From Alphaproteobacteria bacterium (GTDB taxonomy: Bacteria > Pseudomonadota > Alphaproteobacteria > Caulobacterales > Maricaulaceae), in contig JANSXV010000004.1 in assembly GCA_024742735.1 (NCBI GenBank), positions 310,001 to 374,000 of the forward strand: a stretch of DNA of 64,000 bases, in the 5' to 3' direction. Of the stretch, positions 17,437 through 25,582 are shown piece after piece. A model generated the notes under the pieces. That model saw only the letters and a program-made list of their open reading frames with translations, was not told the DNA's origin and did not search any database. The number at the start of each line of letters is the position of its first letter. Positions within the stretch are counted from its first letter, which is position 1. The translations under genes were made by a program, and so were the position numbers.

Positions 17437-17573
17437 GTAAGACCCCTCCAAAGCCGGGCAGCCCCGCCCGGAATACGCGTTCACTGGCAAAGTGGCGGTC
17501 GCACGGCGCCCTGTCCAGCTTTGGCCGTGTTAAACCTTCGCAACAATCAGGCCGAGATGTATGACGGCCACGC

Positions 17574-19277
17574 CTAGCTGATCCGCTCCGCCTGCGGGAC
17601 AGCCCCCCCATTCGCCGGGCGAACGCGCCAGACGCTGTCGGGATAGGCGTTGAACTCCCGCGACTTGCAGGTGTCCACGACCATCAGCTGGGCGGTCGCC
17701 GCCTCGCGCGTGAGGGTCAGGTGCACATAGCCGCGGTCATAGGCGTTATGGCGCAGCACTTCCGGGGCGGCCTCCTCGGTGTAGGTCCCGAAATCCACGC
17801 CCGGCAGGTTCAGGCGTTCGAAGCGGGAGGGCGAGGTCACCGAGGTGACGCCGAACTCGGTCCCGACACGCACGCCGGCTTCATCATGCAGATCGATGGT
17901 CCAGGCGTTATGGGTGTCGCCGGTCAGGGTGATGAAATCGGCTCCGGCAGCCCGCGCCGCCGCGTACAGCCGTTCGCGCTCGGCCGGATATCCGTCCCAG
18001 GCGTCCAGATTGAACGGCGTGCCGAAGGAGAAGCGCTTGATGAAACTCCAGGCCAGGGGATCATTGGCCTGCACCGCCCAGCGCAGCCAGAACGGCATCA
18101 CCTTGGCGTAATCCGGCGCGGGAACTCGTCCCATGATTACCTGATTGGCGAAGACCCGCCAGGGCTTGCCCGCCGCGACCGAGTCGCCCAGCGCCGCAGA
18201 CACGAACGCCAGCTGGCGCTCGCCGAGCAGCGTGCGATCGGCGCCGCCGGTCTCCCGCTCCAGCCACTCGGCCACGATGCGCCGGTTTTCCGGATCATCC
18301 GGGTCGGCGGTGTCGGGATCGACCGGGAAGGGGTCGAGCAGGACTTCTTCCGAGCGCGCGGTCAGGCGGGTTTCGATGAAGATCAGATCCGCCAGATCGC
18401 CGATCTCCAGGCGGCCCCAGCGCTCGTGCATGGGCTCGCGCTCGCGCGTCGGGGTCCAGGCCTGCCAGGCGGAAAGCGCGGCGTCGCGGCGCTCGGCCCA
18501 GGCGCCTTCGCCGTCCTGGTGGTTCTCCGCCCCGCCTTCCCAGGCGTTGTTGGCCGTTTCGTGATCATCCCAGATCAGCAGCAGGGGAACCGCAGCCTTC
18601 AGGGCCTGGAGATCGGGGTCGGACGAGTATTGCGCATGGCGGCGCGCATAGTCGTCATAGGTCAGGAGCTCATGGACCGGATCGGGCACACGCGACAGGC
18701 GCTCGGAATCTTCCGTCGCATATCCGCCTGCGCCGTATTCGTAGAGATAGTCGCCCAGGTGCACGGCCAGATCGACATCGCCGCGCTCGGCCGCGTGGCG
18801 ATAGGCGTTGAAGAAGCCGGCCGGATAGTTGCAGCAGGCGAAGGCCGCGATGCGGAACGCGTCGACCGCGCCGTCCGGCAGCGTCTTCGCGGTCCCGGCT
18901 GGCGAGACATGCTCGCGGAAGCGGAAGCGATAGAAGACCGGTAAGCCCGGCGCCAGACCGTCGGCGAGCAGCTTGTACGGCGTCGCGCCGTTGGTCGCCG
19001 GTCCAGCAGGGCCGGCCTCGGCCTCCAGGACCAGGTCGGTGAAGGCCTCGTCCCGGGCGACTTCGACACTGACCGGAGCGCCGTCCGCGCCGGTCACGGC
19101 GGTCCACAGCATCACGCTGGTCTGGTCGGGATCACCGCTGGCCACGCCGTGCTTGAACGGGCCTTCGGGCTGCGGCAGCGGGGCGAAGCTCGGTTGTGAG
19201 CAGGCCGACAGGGCCGCAGCGGCGCCGGCTCCGCCCAGCAGGGCGGCGCGGCGGGACAGCTTGACTTCGTTACGCAT
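17574..19277 (-). CDS. phoD: PhoD-like alkaline phosphatase/phosphodiesterase, Tat-exported
   Basis: A 567-residue periplasmic phosphoesterase. The N-terminus is a Tat signal with a lipobox-like end (KLSRRAALLGG...ALSACSQ), so it may be lipid-anchored. The PhoD metal-site motifs are present: FACCNYP, VHLGDYLYEY, LLIWDDHETANNAW and TLTGDTHNAWTIDL. PhoD enzymes need calcium and ferric iron and hydrolyse phosphate mono- and diesters. It lies 140 bases downstream of a TonB receptor on the same strand; that receptor is preceded by a Pho box, so this phosphatase is probably induced on phosphate starvation as second gene of the unit. Confidence 0.93.
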   Translation of the reverse strand: MRNEVKLSRRAALLGGAGAAAALSACSQPSFAPLPQPEGPFKHGVASGDPDQTSVMLWTAVTGADGAPVSVEVARDEAFTDLVLEAEAGPAGPATNGATPYKLLADGLAPGLPVFYRFRFREHVSPAGTAKTLPDGAVDAFRIAAFACCNYPAGFFNAYRHAAERGDVDLAVHLGDYLYEYGAGGYATEDSERLSRVPDPVHELLTYDDYARRHAQYSSDPDLQALKAAVPLLLIWDDHETANNAWEGGAENHQDGEGAWAERRDAALSAWQAWTPTREREPMHERWGRLEIGDLADLIFIETRLTARSEEVLLDPFPVDPDTADPDDPENRRIVAEWLERETGGADRTLLGERQLAFVSAALGDSVAAGKPWRVFANQVIMGRVPAPDYAKVMPFWLRWAVQANDPLAWSFIKRFSFGTPFNLDAWDGYPAERERLYAAARAAGADFITLTGDTHNAWTIDLHDEAGVRVGTEFGVTSVTSPSRFERLNLPGVDFGTYTEEAAPEVLRHNAYDRGYVHLTLTREAATAQLMVVDTCKSREFNAYPDSVWRVRPANGGAVPQAERIS

Positions 19278-19340
19278 GATCAGTCCTCCCCCTGCCCCCT
19301 AAACTGCCGGTCGAAGGCGCGGTGAGGCAAGCTGAAATGA

Positions 19341-19381
19341 AACGGCCGGCGCCAAGGGCCCCTCCCCCCGCGCCGGCCGTT
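19341..19381 (-). terminator. Intercistronic hairpin between TonB receptor and phoD
   Basis: A 12-base perfect stem (AACGGCCGGCGC / GCGCCGGCCGTT) with a 17-base loop, in the gap between receptor stop and phoD start. On the minus strand it is followed by TCATTTC, not a proper T-run, so it could be a partial terminator or a block to 3' decay that sets receptor over phosphatase. It resembles the hairpin after the second TonB receptor at 47355-47376. Confidence 0.55.
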
Positions 19382-19417
19382 CGCCCCGTCCCCCCGGATG
19401 GAGCGATGTGACGCGCC

Positions 19418-21796
19418 CTAGAAGTTCGCGCCGAACCGCAGCCCGACCATGCGTGGCGAGCCCGCGATGAAGGTCGGGATCCCGAAGGCGTCGCCGGTAT
19501 TGCCCGCGTCGATGATGTAGTCCTCATCAAACAGGTTGTCGGCGAAGACCGAGGCGTGGAAGCGCTCGCTGCTGGAGTCCCAGCGGATGCGCAGATCGAC
19601 GATCCCGTAATCGGTCTGGGTCTCGTCCTGGACCGCATCGGTCAGGTCGTTGTCGTTGTCGAAGAAGACTTCCGACTGCCAGGTCCAGGTCGGGATGATG
19701 GAGATGCGTCCGATAGCGGTCTCAAACTCGTTCAGCAGGCCGAGCGAGATCGCGTGGTCCGGCGACAGGCGGAAGGTGTTGCCCGCGAATTCCTGCGGGT
19801 TGCCCTGGTCGTCGGTCTCGTCGAATTCCGAGTAGTTATAGGCGTAGGTCGCGAACAGCGTGGCGATCTCGTTGAAGCTGTGATCAAGCTGGGCTTCGAA
19901 GCCGTACTGGGTGGCCTGACCGGCGTTGTCGGTGATGAAGCGCGCCTGGTTGGGTTCAAAGCGGCCGGTCTGGAAGTTCTGGTACTCCGAGTAGAAGACC
20001 GACGCCTGCAGCGTGGTCGCCTCCCACTGCCAGAACCCGCCGACTTCGTAGCTGTCCACCAGTTCGGCGGGCACTTCCACGAACAGGCTGGGGTCGGTGG
20101 TGTCGAAGCTGATCACGTCGGGACGGCGCCCGCGGGCATAGCTGGCCCACACGTTCAGCACGTCGCTCACGTCATACTGGGCGGCGACGCGCCAGGTGAA
20201 GTCGTCAAACTCACGCGTGCCGGAAGACACCAGCTGGCCGTTCGGCGTGGCTGGCAGGAACAGGGTGTTTGAGAAAGTCACCTGGTTGGGCGCGTCGGCG
20301 AACCAGCCATAGACCGAGGCTTCCTTCTCTTCGCGCGTCCAGCGCAGGCCCGCGGTCAGGTCCAGGCGGTCCGTCACCGCGAAAGTGATGTCGCCGAACA
20401 GATCGATGGCGGTGGTCTGACCCAGGTTCGCGGTCTCTTCCTCATAATAGCCCAGCGGCAGAACAACGCCGTTGAGCAGCAGACCGAGAACCGAAACGCC
20501 GAGCGGGTTGAAGGGATTATCGAAGCCCGCTGCATTGGGTACGCCCTGCAGGGCCAGCAAGCCCTCGACCTGACCGACCGTCAGGCCGGCGCCGGCGGCG
20601 AGCTGGGGCGCCAGGAAGGCCTGGGCGACGGCTTCGTTGGTGGCCAGCGGGATGCGCTGGGAGCCGCTCTCGTAGAAGTACGAGCCGCCGAAGAAGCCCG
20701 TCAGCGGACCGCCGGCGTCGTAGTTGAAACGCACTTCCTGGCTCCACTGGCGGCCGGAGGCGTCCTCGGCGACCGTCAGGAGCTGGGCGCCGAAACCGTC
20801 CGGATCGAAGATTTCGACCGATTCAAATCCGCGCCAGCCGGAGATCGAGCTGACCGACCAGGCGTCGTTGATGACGTAGTCGCCAAGGATCGTCACGCCA
20901 TAGACCTGGCGGTCGATGCCCAGCGGGGCGCCGCCTTCAAACGGGCCGAACGTGCTCAGGGCGGCGGGATCCCAGGGCTCGCCGACGGGCGAACCGAACA
21001 CCGGAGGCAGGACGCCGGAGCGGAAGCTCGTGCCGCCTTCGGGCGTGTCGGTCTGATAATTGCCGATGATGTCGAAGGACAGGTTCGCGGTCGGCTCCCA
21101 GCGCGCCGAGATGCGGAAGGCCGACAGCTCGACGGCGTTCATGGCCGGCGTGCCCAGCAGGTTGTCCACATAGCCGTCACGCTGCTTGTGAGCGCCGGCG
21201 AGGCGCAAAGCGAAGCTGTCGGTGACCGGCAGGTTCACATGACCGCGCGCTTCAAACCGATTGTAATCGCCGAAGGTGGTTTCGACCGAAGCGGTATACT
21301 CGTCCAGATCAGCCTTGTTCTGGATGATGTTGATGCCGCCGATCAGCGCGCCGCGGCCGAACAGGGTCGCCTGGGGGCCCTTGGCGACTTCCACGCGCTC
21401 GATGTCGAACAGCTCCACATAGGCGCCGCGGGCGCGCGAGATGGACACCCCGTCCTGGAACACCGCCACACGCGCTTCGCCGGTGGCCGCGCCGTCGTCA
21501 GAGGTGATGCCGCGGATCACGAAGCCCGGGTTGTTCGGGCTCTGCTCCTGGACTTCCAGGCCCGGCACGAAGTCGGACAGCTCGTCGAATTGCTCGATGC
21601 CGAGCACGTCGAGGCGCTCGGAGTTGTAAGCGGTCAGGTTGATCGGAACATCAGCGAGGGACTGTTCGCGCTTCTGGGCCGTGACAGTGATCACGTCGGT
21701 TGCAGCGACCGGCTGTTCGGCGGCGGTCTGGGCGAAGGCCGGAGCGGCGCAGGCCGTCAACGCGGCGGCGGCGAGCAGGCGGGTCTGGAAGCGCAT
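19418..21796 (-). CDS. TonB-dependent outer-membrane receptor, Pho-box controlled
   Basis: A 792-residue receptor: signal peptide (MRFQTRLLAAAALTACAAPAFAQ), TonB-box region (DVITVTAQKREQSLADVP), plug domain (VPGLEVQEQSPNNPGFVIRG, VEVAKGPQATLFGRGALIGG) and a beta-barrel ending in GLRFGANF with the terminal Phe. Energised import of a ligand; not a haem or siderophore motif that I can name. The start at 21796 is supported by GAGGG and the signal peptide. Four 11-base-spaced TGAC-type repeats 84 bases upstream form a Pho box, and phoD follows, so a phosphorus compound is the likely substrate. Confidence 0.92.
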   Translation of the reverse strand: MRFQTRLLAAAALTACAAPAFAQTAAEQPVAATDVITVTAQKREQSLADVPINLTAYNSERLDVLGIEQFDELSDFVPGLEVQEQSPNNPGFVIRGITSDDGAATGEARVAVFQDGVSISRARGAYVELFDIERVEVAKGPQATLFGRGALIGGINIIQNKADLDEYTASVETTFGDYNRFEARGHVNLPVTDSFALRLAGAHKQRDGYVDNLLGTPAMNAVELSAFRISARWEPTANLSFDIIGNYQTDTPEGGTSFRSGVLPPVFGSPVGEPWDPAALSTFGPFEGGAPLGIDRQVYGVTILGDYVINDAWSVSSISGWRGFESVEIFDPDGFGAQLLTVAEDASGRQWSQEVRFNYDAGGPLTGFFGGSYFYESGSQRIPLATNEAVAQAFLAPQLAAGAGLTVGQVEGLLALQGVPNAAGFDNPFNPLGVSVLGLLLNGVVLPLGYYEEETANLGQTTAIDLFGDITFAVTDRLDLTAGLRWTREEKEASVYGWFADAPNQVTFSNTLFLPATPNGQLVSSGTREFDDFTWRVAAQYDVSDVLNVWASYARGRRPDVISFDTTDPSLFVEVPAELVDSYEVGGFWQWEATTLQASVFYSEYQNFQTGRFEPNQARFITDNAGQATQYGFEAQLDHSFNEIATLFATYAYNYSEFDETDDQGNPQEFAGNTFRLSPDHAISLGLLNEFETAIGRISIIPTWTWQSEVFFDNDNDLTDAVQDETQTDYGIVDLRIRWDSSSERFHASVFADNLFDEDYIIDAGNTGDAFGIPTFIAGSPRMVGLRFGANF

Positions 21797-21879
21797 CGGT
21801 GCAAATCCCTCGTGTTTCGAAGATACTGGCGCGGCTACATCGGCGAACCGCGGATCAATCGCGCTCATAACCGCGAGCC

Positions 21880-21919
21880 ATGACGCTTCACTGACGCGGC
21901 GATGACAGCTAATTGACGC
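21880..21919 (-). promoter_or_regulatory. Pho box: four 7-base repeats at 11-base spacing
   Basis: On the minus strand the repeats read GCGTCAA, CTGTCAT, GCGTCAG and GCGTCAT, each separated by exactly 4 bases (TTAG, CGCC, TGAA). This matches the PhoB consensus (CTGTCAT, 4-base spacer, repeated) in sequence and in 11-base periodicity. Two tandem PhoB sites would lie where a -35 box belongs; TTATGA about 9 bases beyond the last repeat is a possible -10. The edge is 84 bases from the receptor start. Confidence 0.85.
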
Positions 21920-21997
21920 GGTGCACACCGTTTTGCGACGTGCTTTTCGGGCCACGTCTCGCACCTGCAACATCGGCGAAGAAAAAGGATCCAGCGC

Positions 21998-23008
21998 TTG
22001 CCCCAGCCCTCAGCCGACCTACGCGAAGCCAGTCCGGACGAGGCGGCGAACGGCGAACGCCTTGACCGTTGGATGGCGCAGGTCTGGAACGATCTGTCCC
22101 GATCACGGTGCAAGGCGCTGGTGGAGGGCGGCGCGTTGAGCGTGGACGGCGAAGGGCTGACCGATCCGTCTGCAAAGGTGCGCGCCGGCGCGGTCTATCG
22201 CCTGGACGTGCCGCCGCCGGAACCCGCCGAGCCGGAAGCAGAAAACATCGCGCTGGAGGTGCTGTTCGAGGACGATGATCTGATCGTCATCAACAAGGCG
22301 GCCGGCATGACCGTCCATCCCGGCGCCGGCAACTGGACGGGCACGCTGGTCAACGCCCTGCTCCACCATTGCAAGGGCTCGCTGTCCGGCATCGGCGGCG
22401 TGGAGCGGCCCGGCATCGTCCATCGTCTGGACAAGGACACGTCCGGCGTCATGGTCGTGGCCAAATCCGACGCCGCCCACCAGGGCCTGTCGGCGAAGTT
22501 CGCCGCCCACGACATCGAGCGGGCGTATCTGGCCTGCGTGCGCGGCGCGCCGAAACCGCGCGAGGGCCGGCTGGAGACGCGACTGGCGCGCTCCTCCCAC
22601 GACCGCAAGAAATTCGCCGTGGTCGCCGATCCGGCCAGCAAAGCCGGCCGGCATGCGGTCACGAATTACCGAACGCTGCAGACCTATGGTCAGGCGCCGG
22701 GCAAGTCGGTGGGCACGCCGCTGGCGAGCCTGGTGGAGTGCCGGCTGGAGACCGGTCGCACCCACCAGATCCGCATCCACATGGCGCATTTGAGCGCGCC
22801 GCTGCTGGGCGATCCGCTCTATGGCAAGGGCCGCTCGGCCCCGCTGGCGAAGCTGGATGACGGCAAGCTGTTCAACGACTTCCGCCGCCAGGCCCTGCAT
22901 GCAGCGATTTTGGGCTTCGAGCATCCATTGACCGGCGAGCTCCTGCGCTTCGAGACCGAACCGCCCAAGGACATGCAGCGCCTGATCGGGTTTCTGGAGA
23001 CGCTATGA
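21998..23008 (+). CDS. rluD: Large-subunit pseudouridine synthase, RluD/RluA family
   Basis: Isomerises uridines to pseudouridine in 23S rRNA. The 336-residue product has an N-terminal S4-like domain (RLDRWMAQVWNDLSRSRCKALVEGGALSVDG) and the catalytic domain with the aspartate motif GIVHRLDKDTSGVMVVAKS, plus CRLETGRTHQIRIHMAH. Both domains and the length match RluD. The start is a TTG with AAGGA nine bases upstream. It diverges from the TonB receptor over 200 bases that include the Pho box, and its stop overlaps the start of the next gene by 4 bases (ATGA). Confidence 0.92.
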   Translation: MPQPSADLREASPDEAANGERLDRWMAQVWNDLSRSRCKALVEGGALSVDGEGLTDPSAKVRAGAVYRLDVPPPEPAEPEAENIALEVLFEDDDLIVINKAAGMTVHPGAGNWTGTLVNALLHHCKGSLSGIGGVERPGIVHRLDKDTSGVMVVAKSDAAHQGLSAKFAAHDIERAYLACVRGAPKPREGRLETRLARSSHDRKKFAVVADPASKAGRHAVTNYRTLQTYGQAPGKSVGTPLASLVECRLETGRTHQIRIHMAHLSAPLLGDPLYGKGRSAPLAKLDDGKLFNDFRRQALHAAILGFEHPLTGELLRFETEPPKDMQRLIGFLETL

Positions 23009-23658
23009 AACGGATCGCCTGGATCCTTGCTGGCGTTTTGACGGCTATGCTCATTCTTGCGCACGCGCCGCTCTCGCCGGGGCGTGAGCGCCTTCCCTGC
23101 GCAGACCGCGATCTCAGGCCGGGATCATTCTGGCTGTATTGCGTTCTGGGCCGGAATTATGTGCAGGAAGGCGGCGTCGATGTCCTGCGGGCGGCGCAGC
23201 GCTCCGTCGAGGACCAGCATGGAGTCGCCTCGATCACGTGGCTCGATGCCTCCGGACCGTGGACGGACGGGCTCTGGCCTCATCGCAGTCATTCCGACGG
23301 CCGGCAGATCGATGTGGCGCTTTACTATGAGACCGCCGAAGGACAGCCCCTGATGCGGCCCCCGACCTTCAGCGGTTACTTCGCCTATGAGCCTCCTGAA
23401 CCGGGCGAACAGACGCCCTGCGCCGGGAGGCGGCGTCCGGCCGACTTCGGCGACCCGGCGGCCGGCCGGAGTTGGCGCTGGGATGAGGCCCGCAACGGCA
23501 CGCTCGTCCGAGCTCTGATCGCCGATGATCGCGTCCGCCGGATATTCGTTGAGCCGCACCTCGCCAACAGATTGGGACTCAACGGCCACCCCAAGGTGCG
23601 CTTCGCCGGCTGCGCCGCCGCGCGCCATGACGACCACATCCATATCGATCTGCACTGA
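23005..23658 (+). CDS. MepA-like LAS-family metallopeptidase, probably periplasmic
   Basis: A 217-residue protein with an N-terminal signal-anchor (IAWILAGVLTAMLILAHAP) and a LAS metallopeptidase core. The zinc motif HxxxxxxD is HSDGRQID (residues about 98-105) and the last ligand pair is HDDHIHIDL near the C-terminus, as in MepA and D,D-carboxypeptidases. There are four Cys that could pair. It probably cuts peptidoglycan cross-links. It overlaps rluD by four bases, so it is likely translated from the rluD message. I did not identify the exact subfamily. Confidence 0.75.
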   Translation: MKRIAWILAGVLTAMLILAHAPLSPGRERLPCADRDLRPGSFWLYCVLGRNYVQEGGVDVLRAAQRSVEDQHGVASITWLDASGPWTDGLWPHRSHSDGRQIDVALYYETAEGQPLMRPPTFSGYFAYEPPEPGEQTPCAGRRRPADFGDPAAGRSWRWDEARNGTLVRALIADDRVRRIFVEPHLANRLGLNGHPKVRFAGCAAARHDDHIHIDLH

Positions 23659-23694
23659 GCCGGGAACCTCGTAGACGCGTGCGTCTACGCCCGT

Positions 23695-24090
23695 TCACGC
23701 CGGACGGATATCAGTCAGGGCGAAGTCGGCGCCCTTGTAGAGCATGGGCGCGCCGGTCAGCTTCGCCATGGCGTAGGAAAAGCAGTCGCCGAAATTCAGG
23801 TTCGCCGGATGGACGCCCTTGCCATAGCGCGACCAGGCTTCAACGGCCCTGGCGCCGGCCTCGGGCGGGACGGCGAGGATCTCGATGGTCTCGCGCTTCA
23901 GGAAGTCCGCGATCTGGTCGGATGCGCTCTGCGCCGGAACGCCGAGTATCCGGGATAGGGCGAGCGCGGACTCCCACACGACGAGCGGGCTTGTGGTGCG
24001 AACAGAGTGACGATCCAGTCTGGCCGCCAACGCTGGCCCGTCGTCCTCCAAAGCCAGCATCGCCACGAGGGCTGAACTGTCCAGAAACAC
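23695..24090 (-). CDS. vapC: VapC-type PIN-domain toxin ribonuclease
   Basis: A 131-residue PIN nuclease. The four acidic metal ligands are all present: D4 (VFLDSSALVA), E40 (VVWESALAL), D102 (NFGDCFSYAMA) and D122, with D127 close by (YKGADFALTDI). The start is the GTG at 24090, one base after the vapB stop, with GAGGA inside the vapB end; the longer open frame running into vapB is not coding. As a VapC it would cut tRNA or rRNA when freed from its antitoxin. Same operon as vapB. Confidence 0.9.
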   Translation of the reverse strand: MFLDSSALVAMLALEDDGPALAARLDRHSVRTTSPLVVWESALALSRILGVPAQSASDQIADFLKRETIEILAVPPEAGARAVEAWSRYGKGVHPANLNFGDCFSYAMAKLTGAPMLYKGADFALTDIRPA

Positions 24091-24091
24091 G

Positions 24092-24334
24092 TCAGTCCTC
24101 GTACAGGCTGTCGATGAACGCCTTGTCGGCCGGCAAGCCACGCGCAGGATCGCCGAGGGCGCGCAGGACGAGCCCTGCCTCAAGCGCGGCTGCCCAGCTT
24201 GAACGGGCCTCACGCTCCTCCTCGTCCAACCGATGCAGCGCGTCCTTGAGGACGTCGATCTTGGTGCGTCCGCTGGATTTGGCGAGCGCATCAAGCATTT
24301 CCAGGACTTCAGCATTCTTGATCAGATAGGACAT
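24092..24334 (-). CDS. vapB: VapB-type antitoxin
   Basis: An 80-residue protein. The N-terminal half (LIKNAEVLEMLDALAKSSGRTKIDVLKDALHRL) is the short MetJ/Arc-like or Rv0623-family antitoxin helix-turn pattern, and the acidic C-terminus (LPADKAFIDSLYED) would wrap the toxin. It lies upstream of vapC with a one-base gap. The promoter region 24333-24375 carries four GTATA-type copies, the probable autoregulatory operator. AT-richer than the neighbours, as expected for a mobile pair. Confidence 0.88.
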   Translation of the reverse strand: MSYLIKNAEVLEMLDALAKSSGRTKIDVLKDALHRLDEEEREARSSWAAALEAGLVLRALGDPARGLPADKAFIDSLYED

Positions 24335-24375
24335 ATATACCGCCGATATACCCGTATACCCTAAGCAGTATATAC
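24333..24375 (-). promoter_or_regulatory. vapBC operator/promoter with repeated GTATA motifs
   Basis: Four copies of GTATA-type sequences on the minus strand (GTATATAC at 24368-24375, GGTATAC at 24354-24360, GTATATC at 24345-24351, GTATATAT at 24333-24340) just upstream of the vapB ATG. GTATATAC and GTATAC are palindromes. A cluster like this is usual for ribbon-helix-helix antitoxin autoregulation, and the region may also supply the -10. Confidence 0.6.
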
Positions 24376-24418
24376 GCCGCGGCCGAGTTCCGCCAGCTTT
24401 ACAGCATCTCTGGCCGCG

Positions 24419-25582
24419 TCACCCCGCCACGAGCCGCGCCGCCGCGCGCGCCAGCACCGCTTCTTCATCGGTCGGGATCATCCAGACCTGGACCGGCGAG
24501 GCGTCCGTGCTGATCCGCGCCGCAGCGCCTCGGGCGGCGGCGTTGGCGCCAGCGTCCAGCTCCACACCGAGCCAGGCGAGACCTGCGCACACGTCCGCGC
24601 GGATCGCTGGCGAGTTCTCGCCCATGCCCCCGGCAAAGACGAGGGCGTCCAGACCCTGCAGCGCGGCGGCGAGGGCCGCGATCTGCCGCCGGCACCGTTC
24701 GATGAAATAGCCGATCGCCTGCTTCGCTTCTGCGGCGTGCGAGGCCTCCAGCACGCGCATGTCGCCGGAGAGGCCGGACAAGCCCTTCAGCCCGCTCTCG
24801 CGATACAACAGCTCAGACAGCGCCGCCGCGTCCAGACCTTCGGTCTCGATCAGATGGAGCAACACGCCGGGATCGATCTGGCCGCAGCGCGTGGCCATGG
24901 GCAAACCGTCAAGCGCCGAAAAGCCCATGGTCGTGTCGACGCTGCGTCCGTCCCTGACCGCGCACAGCGAAGCGCCCGCGCCCAGATGGGCGAACACGAC
25001 GCGGGACGGCGCCGGCTCAGCAAGCCCAGACAGCGCGCCGGTCAGATACTCATAGCTGAGCCCGTGAAAGCCATAGCGGCGCACACCGGCGTCGAAATAG
25101 CGCCGGGGGATGGCGAAGGCTTCGGCCTCAAAGGCGTGACCGTGATGAAACGCCGTGTCGAAGCAGGCGACCTGCACGGCGCCGGGAAAAGCTGTCTCGG
25201 CAGCCCTGACGGCTGCAAGATTATGGGGCTGGTGCAAAGGCGCGAGCGGGATCAGCGCCTTCAGCCGGGCGCGGACCTGATCATCGATGATCACCGGCGC
25301 GGCGAACTCAACACCACCATGGACGACACGGTGGCTGACCGCGTGAACCGTTTCGCCCGCCGCCTCGCCGAGCGCCTCCAGCGCCGCATCCAGCGCATCG
25401 GCCCGTGTCGCTGCGGCGCCCAGCTCACGGCGCTCCTCGCCACCGCCCTGACGCCGCAGGGTGAAGCGCCAGCCCTCCTCGCGCCGGTCCAGGTGACCGC
25501 TCAGTCGCCGCTCACCGCCGTCGCGGGAGAAGACCGCCACCTTCAGCGAGGAGGAGCCGGCGTTGAGGGTGACAAGGCTCAT
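24419..25582 (-). CDS. ackA: Acetate kinase
   Basis: ATP plus acetate to acetyl phosphate, reversible. The 387-residue product begins with LVTLNAGSSSLKVAVF (phosphate 1 motif) and has VSHRVVHGG, VACFDTAFHH, RYGFHGLSYEYL and VFAHLGAGASLCAV (active-site His, Arg and nucleotide binding), TTMGFSALDGLPM and FAGGMGENS. It overlaps the MaoC-Pta gene by 4 bases, so the two enzymes are translated together and would convert acyl-CoA to acyl phosphate to acid plus ATP. Slightly short for the family but with all core motifs. Confidence 0.94.
   Translation of the reverse strand: MSLVTLNAGSSSLKVAVFSRDGGERRLSGHLDRREEGWRFTLRRQGGGEERRELGAAATRADALDAALEALGEAAGETVHAVSHRVVHGGVEFAAPVIIDDQVRARLKALIPLAPLHQPHNLAAVRAAETAFPGAVQVACFDTAFHHGHAFEAEAFAIPRRYFDAGVRRYGFHGLSYEYLTGALSGLAEPAPSRVVFAHLGAGASLCAVRDGRSVDTTMGFSALDGLPMATRCGQIDPGVLLHLIETEGLDAAALSELLYRESGLKGLSGLSGDMRVLEASHAAEAKQAIGYFIERCRRQIAALAAALQGLDALVFAGGMGENSPAIRADVCAGLAWLGVELDAGANAAARGAAARISTDASPVQVWMIPTDEEAVLARAAARLVAG

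Noticed and set aside
17721..18944. 407-codon plus-strand frame opposite phoD
   Set aside because: PhoD motifs are on the minus strand; the plus-strand translation has no recognisable fold.
23695..24315. 206-codon version of the vapC frame starting at 24315
   Set aside because: Its first 75 residues are out-of-frame vapB sequence; the GTG start at 24090 fits the PIN domain and the operon spacing.
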